Below, piece after piece: positions 6,087-6,424 of a stretch of 6,424 bases of DNA. Positions within the stretch are counted from its first letter, which is position 1; the number at the start of each line of letters is the position of its first letter. Below the pieces are notes generated by a model. The model had not been told where the DNA came from. It saw only the letters and a list, made by a program, of their open reading frames with translations, and made no database searches. Origin of the DNA: Kiloniellales bacterium (lineage in GTDB: Bacteria > Pseudomonadota > Alphaproteobacteria > Kiloniellales > JAKSBE01); the NCBI GenBank assembly GCA_030067055.1, contig JASJAL010000360.1, positions 1-6,424 on the forward strand, read 5' to 3'. The position numbers and the translations under genes are program-made.

Positions 6087-6374
6087 CTACTCCACGACCT
6101 TGGGCACCAGGAAGAAACCCTCGGCCGCCTCCGGCGCGTTGGCCAGGACCCGGTCGCGGCAGTCGCCGTCGGTGACCGCGTCCTCGCGCAGCGGCGCCTC
6201 GACCTCGACCACCGAGGTCATGGGCGGGACGCCTTCGGTGTCGAGCTCGTTCAGCTGCTCGATCCAGCCCAGGATGTTGGACAGCTCGGCCGCCAGGGGC
6301 TCCATCTGCTCGGCCTCAATGCGGATCCGGGCGAGCTTGGCAATCTGCGCGACGGTGTCCCTGTCGACGGACAT
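6087..6374 (-). CDS. gatC: GatC, Asp/Glu-tRNA amidotransferase subunit C
   Basis: 95 residues, the standard GatC size. GatC wraps around the GatA-GatB interface and stabilises the complex. Family features are the helical N-terminus [16 protein letters not shown] (4-19), the segment [17 protein letters not shown] (30-46), the central VPPMTSVVE (49-57), the acidic [10 protein letters not shown] (62-71), and the conserved tail [11 protein letters not shown] (85-95). The ATG at 6372-6374 is preceded by GGAG with an 8-base spacer (6383-6386 on the minus strand). It is the first gene of a tight gatC-gatA unit. The promoter is not visible because only 50 bases of upstream sequence are present. Confidence 0.97.
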   Translation of the reverse strand: MSVDRDTVAQIAKLARIRIEAEQMEPLAAELSNILGWIEQLNELDTEGVPPMTSVVEVEAPLREDAVTDGDCRDRVLANAPEAAEGFFLVPKVVE

Positions 6375-6424
6375 GCTCTTTACTCCAGGACGGAAGCTCG
6401 GCCACCGGACGCCCCAGCCAAGGC
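6375..6424 (-). other. gatC leader at window edge
   Basis: Only 50 bases are available. They contain the gatC ribosome site GGAG (6383-6386). A minus-strand frame entering from the window edge ends at TAA 6380-6382, overlapping this region. It could be the tail of an upstream co-directional gene, but 14 open codons are not evidence of coding in such GC-rich DNA. Confidence 0.3.

Noticed and set aside
6380..6424. Possible C-terminal tail of a gene upstream of gatC ending at TAA
   Set aside because: Fourteen open codons without a recognisable motif are expected by chance in GC-rich DNA; I could not match it to RuvX or another expected neighbour.
1..6424. Search for tRNA genes, insertion sequences, CRISPR repeats, attachment sites, phage or toxin-antitoxin genes
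   Set aside because: No cloverleaf, transposase wording, terminal inverted repeats, regularly spaced repeats or small toxin-antitoxin pairs were seen; the interruption of gatCAB carries no visible mobile-element scar.

Overview
The window is chromosomal DNA of a high-GC bacterium, most likely an alphaproteobacterium of the Rhodospirillales type. This rests on the wording of the GatA, GatB and GatC proteins and on the strong GC preference at third codon positions, which leaves long spurious open frames opposite most genes. No taxonomic search was possible, so the placement is an inference.

Layout, left to right. (1) 1-224, minus strand: the first 74 codons of gatB, running off the left edge. 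(2) 225-429: a gap with a small GC hairpin and at best a weak promoter for gatB. (3) 430-1614, minus: an exported MetX-like alpha/beta hydrolase. (4) 1615-1876: a divergent intergenic region with a tandem 10-bp repeat and a TTGTC-N5-GACAA dyad, a plausible regulatory region. (5) 1877-2473, plus: a LysE-family exporter. (6) 2470-2979, minus: a GNAT acetyltransferase whose stop codon overlaps the lysE-family stop. (7) 3103-4071, plus: a ten-helix EamA/DMT transporter with a GTG start. (8) 4088-4567, minus: a second GNAT acetyltransferase. (9) 4604-6076, minus: gatA. (10) 6087-6374, minus: gatC. (11) 6375-6424: the gatC leader.

The core of the window is the tRNA-dependent amidotransferase GatCAB, which converts Glu-tRNA(Gln) and/or Asp-tRNA(Asn) to the correct amidated forms. 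gatC and gatA are closely spaced and followed by a GNAT gene. gatB, which usually follows gatA directly, lies about 4.4 kb further on, beyond five unrelated genes on both strands. gatB therefore cannot be on a simple gatCA transcript and must have its own promoter or be read through from the hydrolase gene.

The five intervening genes look like an accessory set: two exporters of different families, two small-molecule or protein acetyltransferases and one periplasmic esterase-like enzyme. All appear intact. Their grouping may reflect handling of amino acids or related metabolites, but nothing in the sequence fixes a substrate. I see no tRNA, rRNA, insertion sequence, CRISPR array, phage gene or clearly novel multi-gene system. 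The most notable points are the interrupted gatCAB locus, the exported MetX relative lacking acetyltransferase substrate residues, and the structured region upstream of the lysE-family gene.
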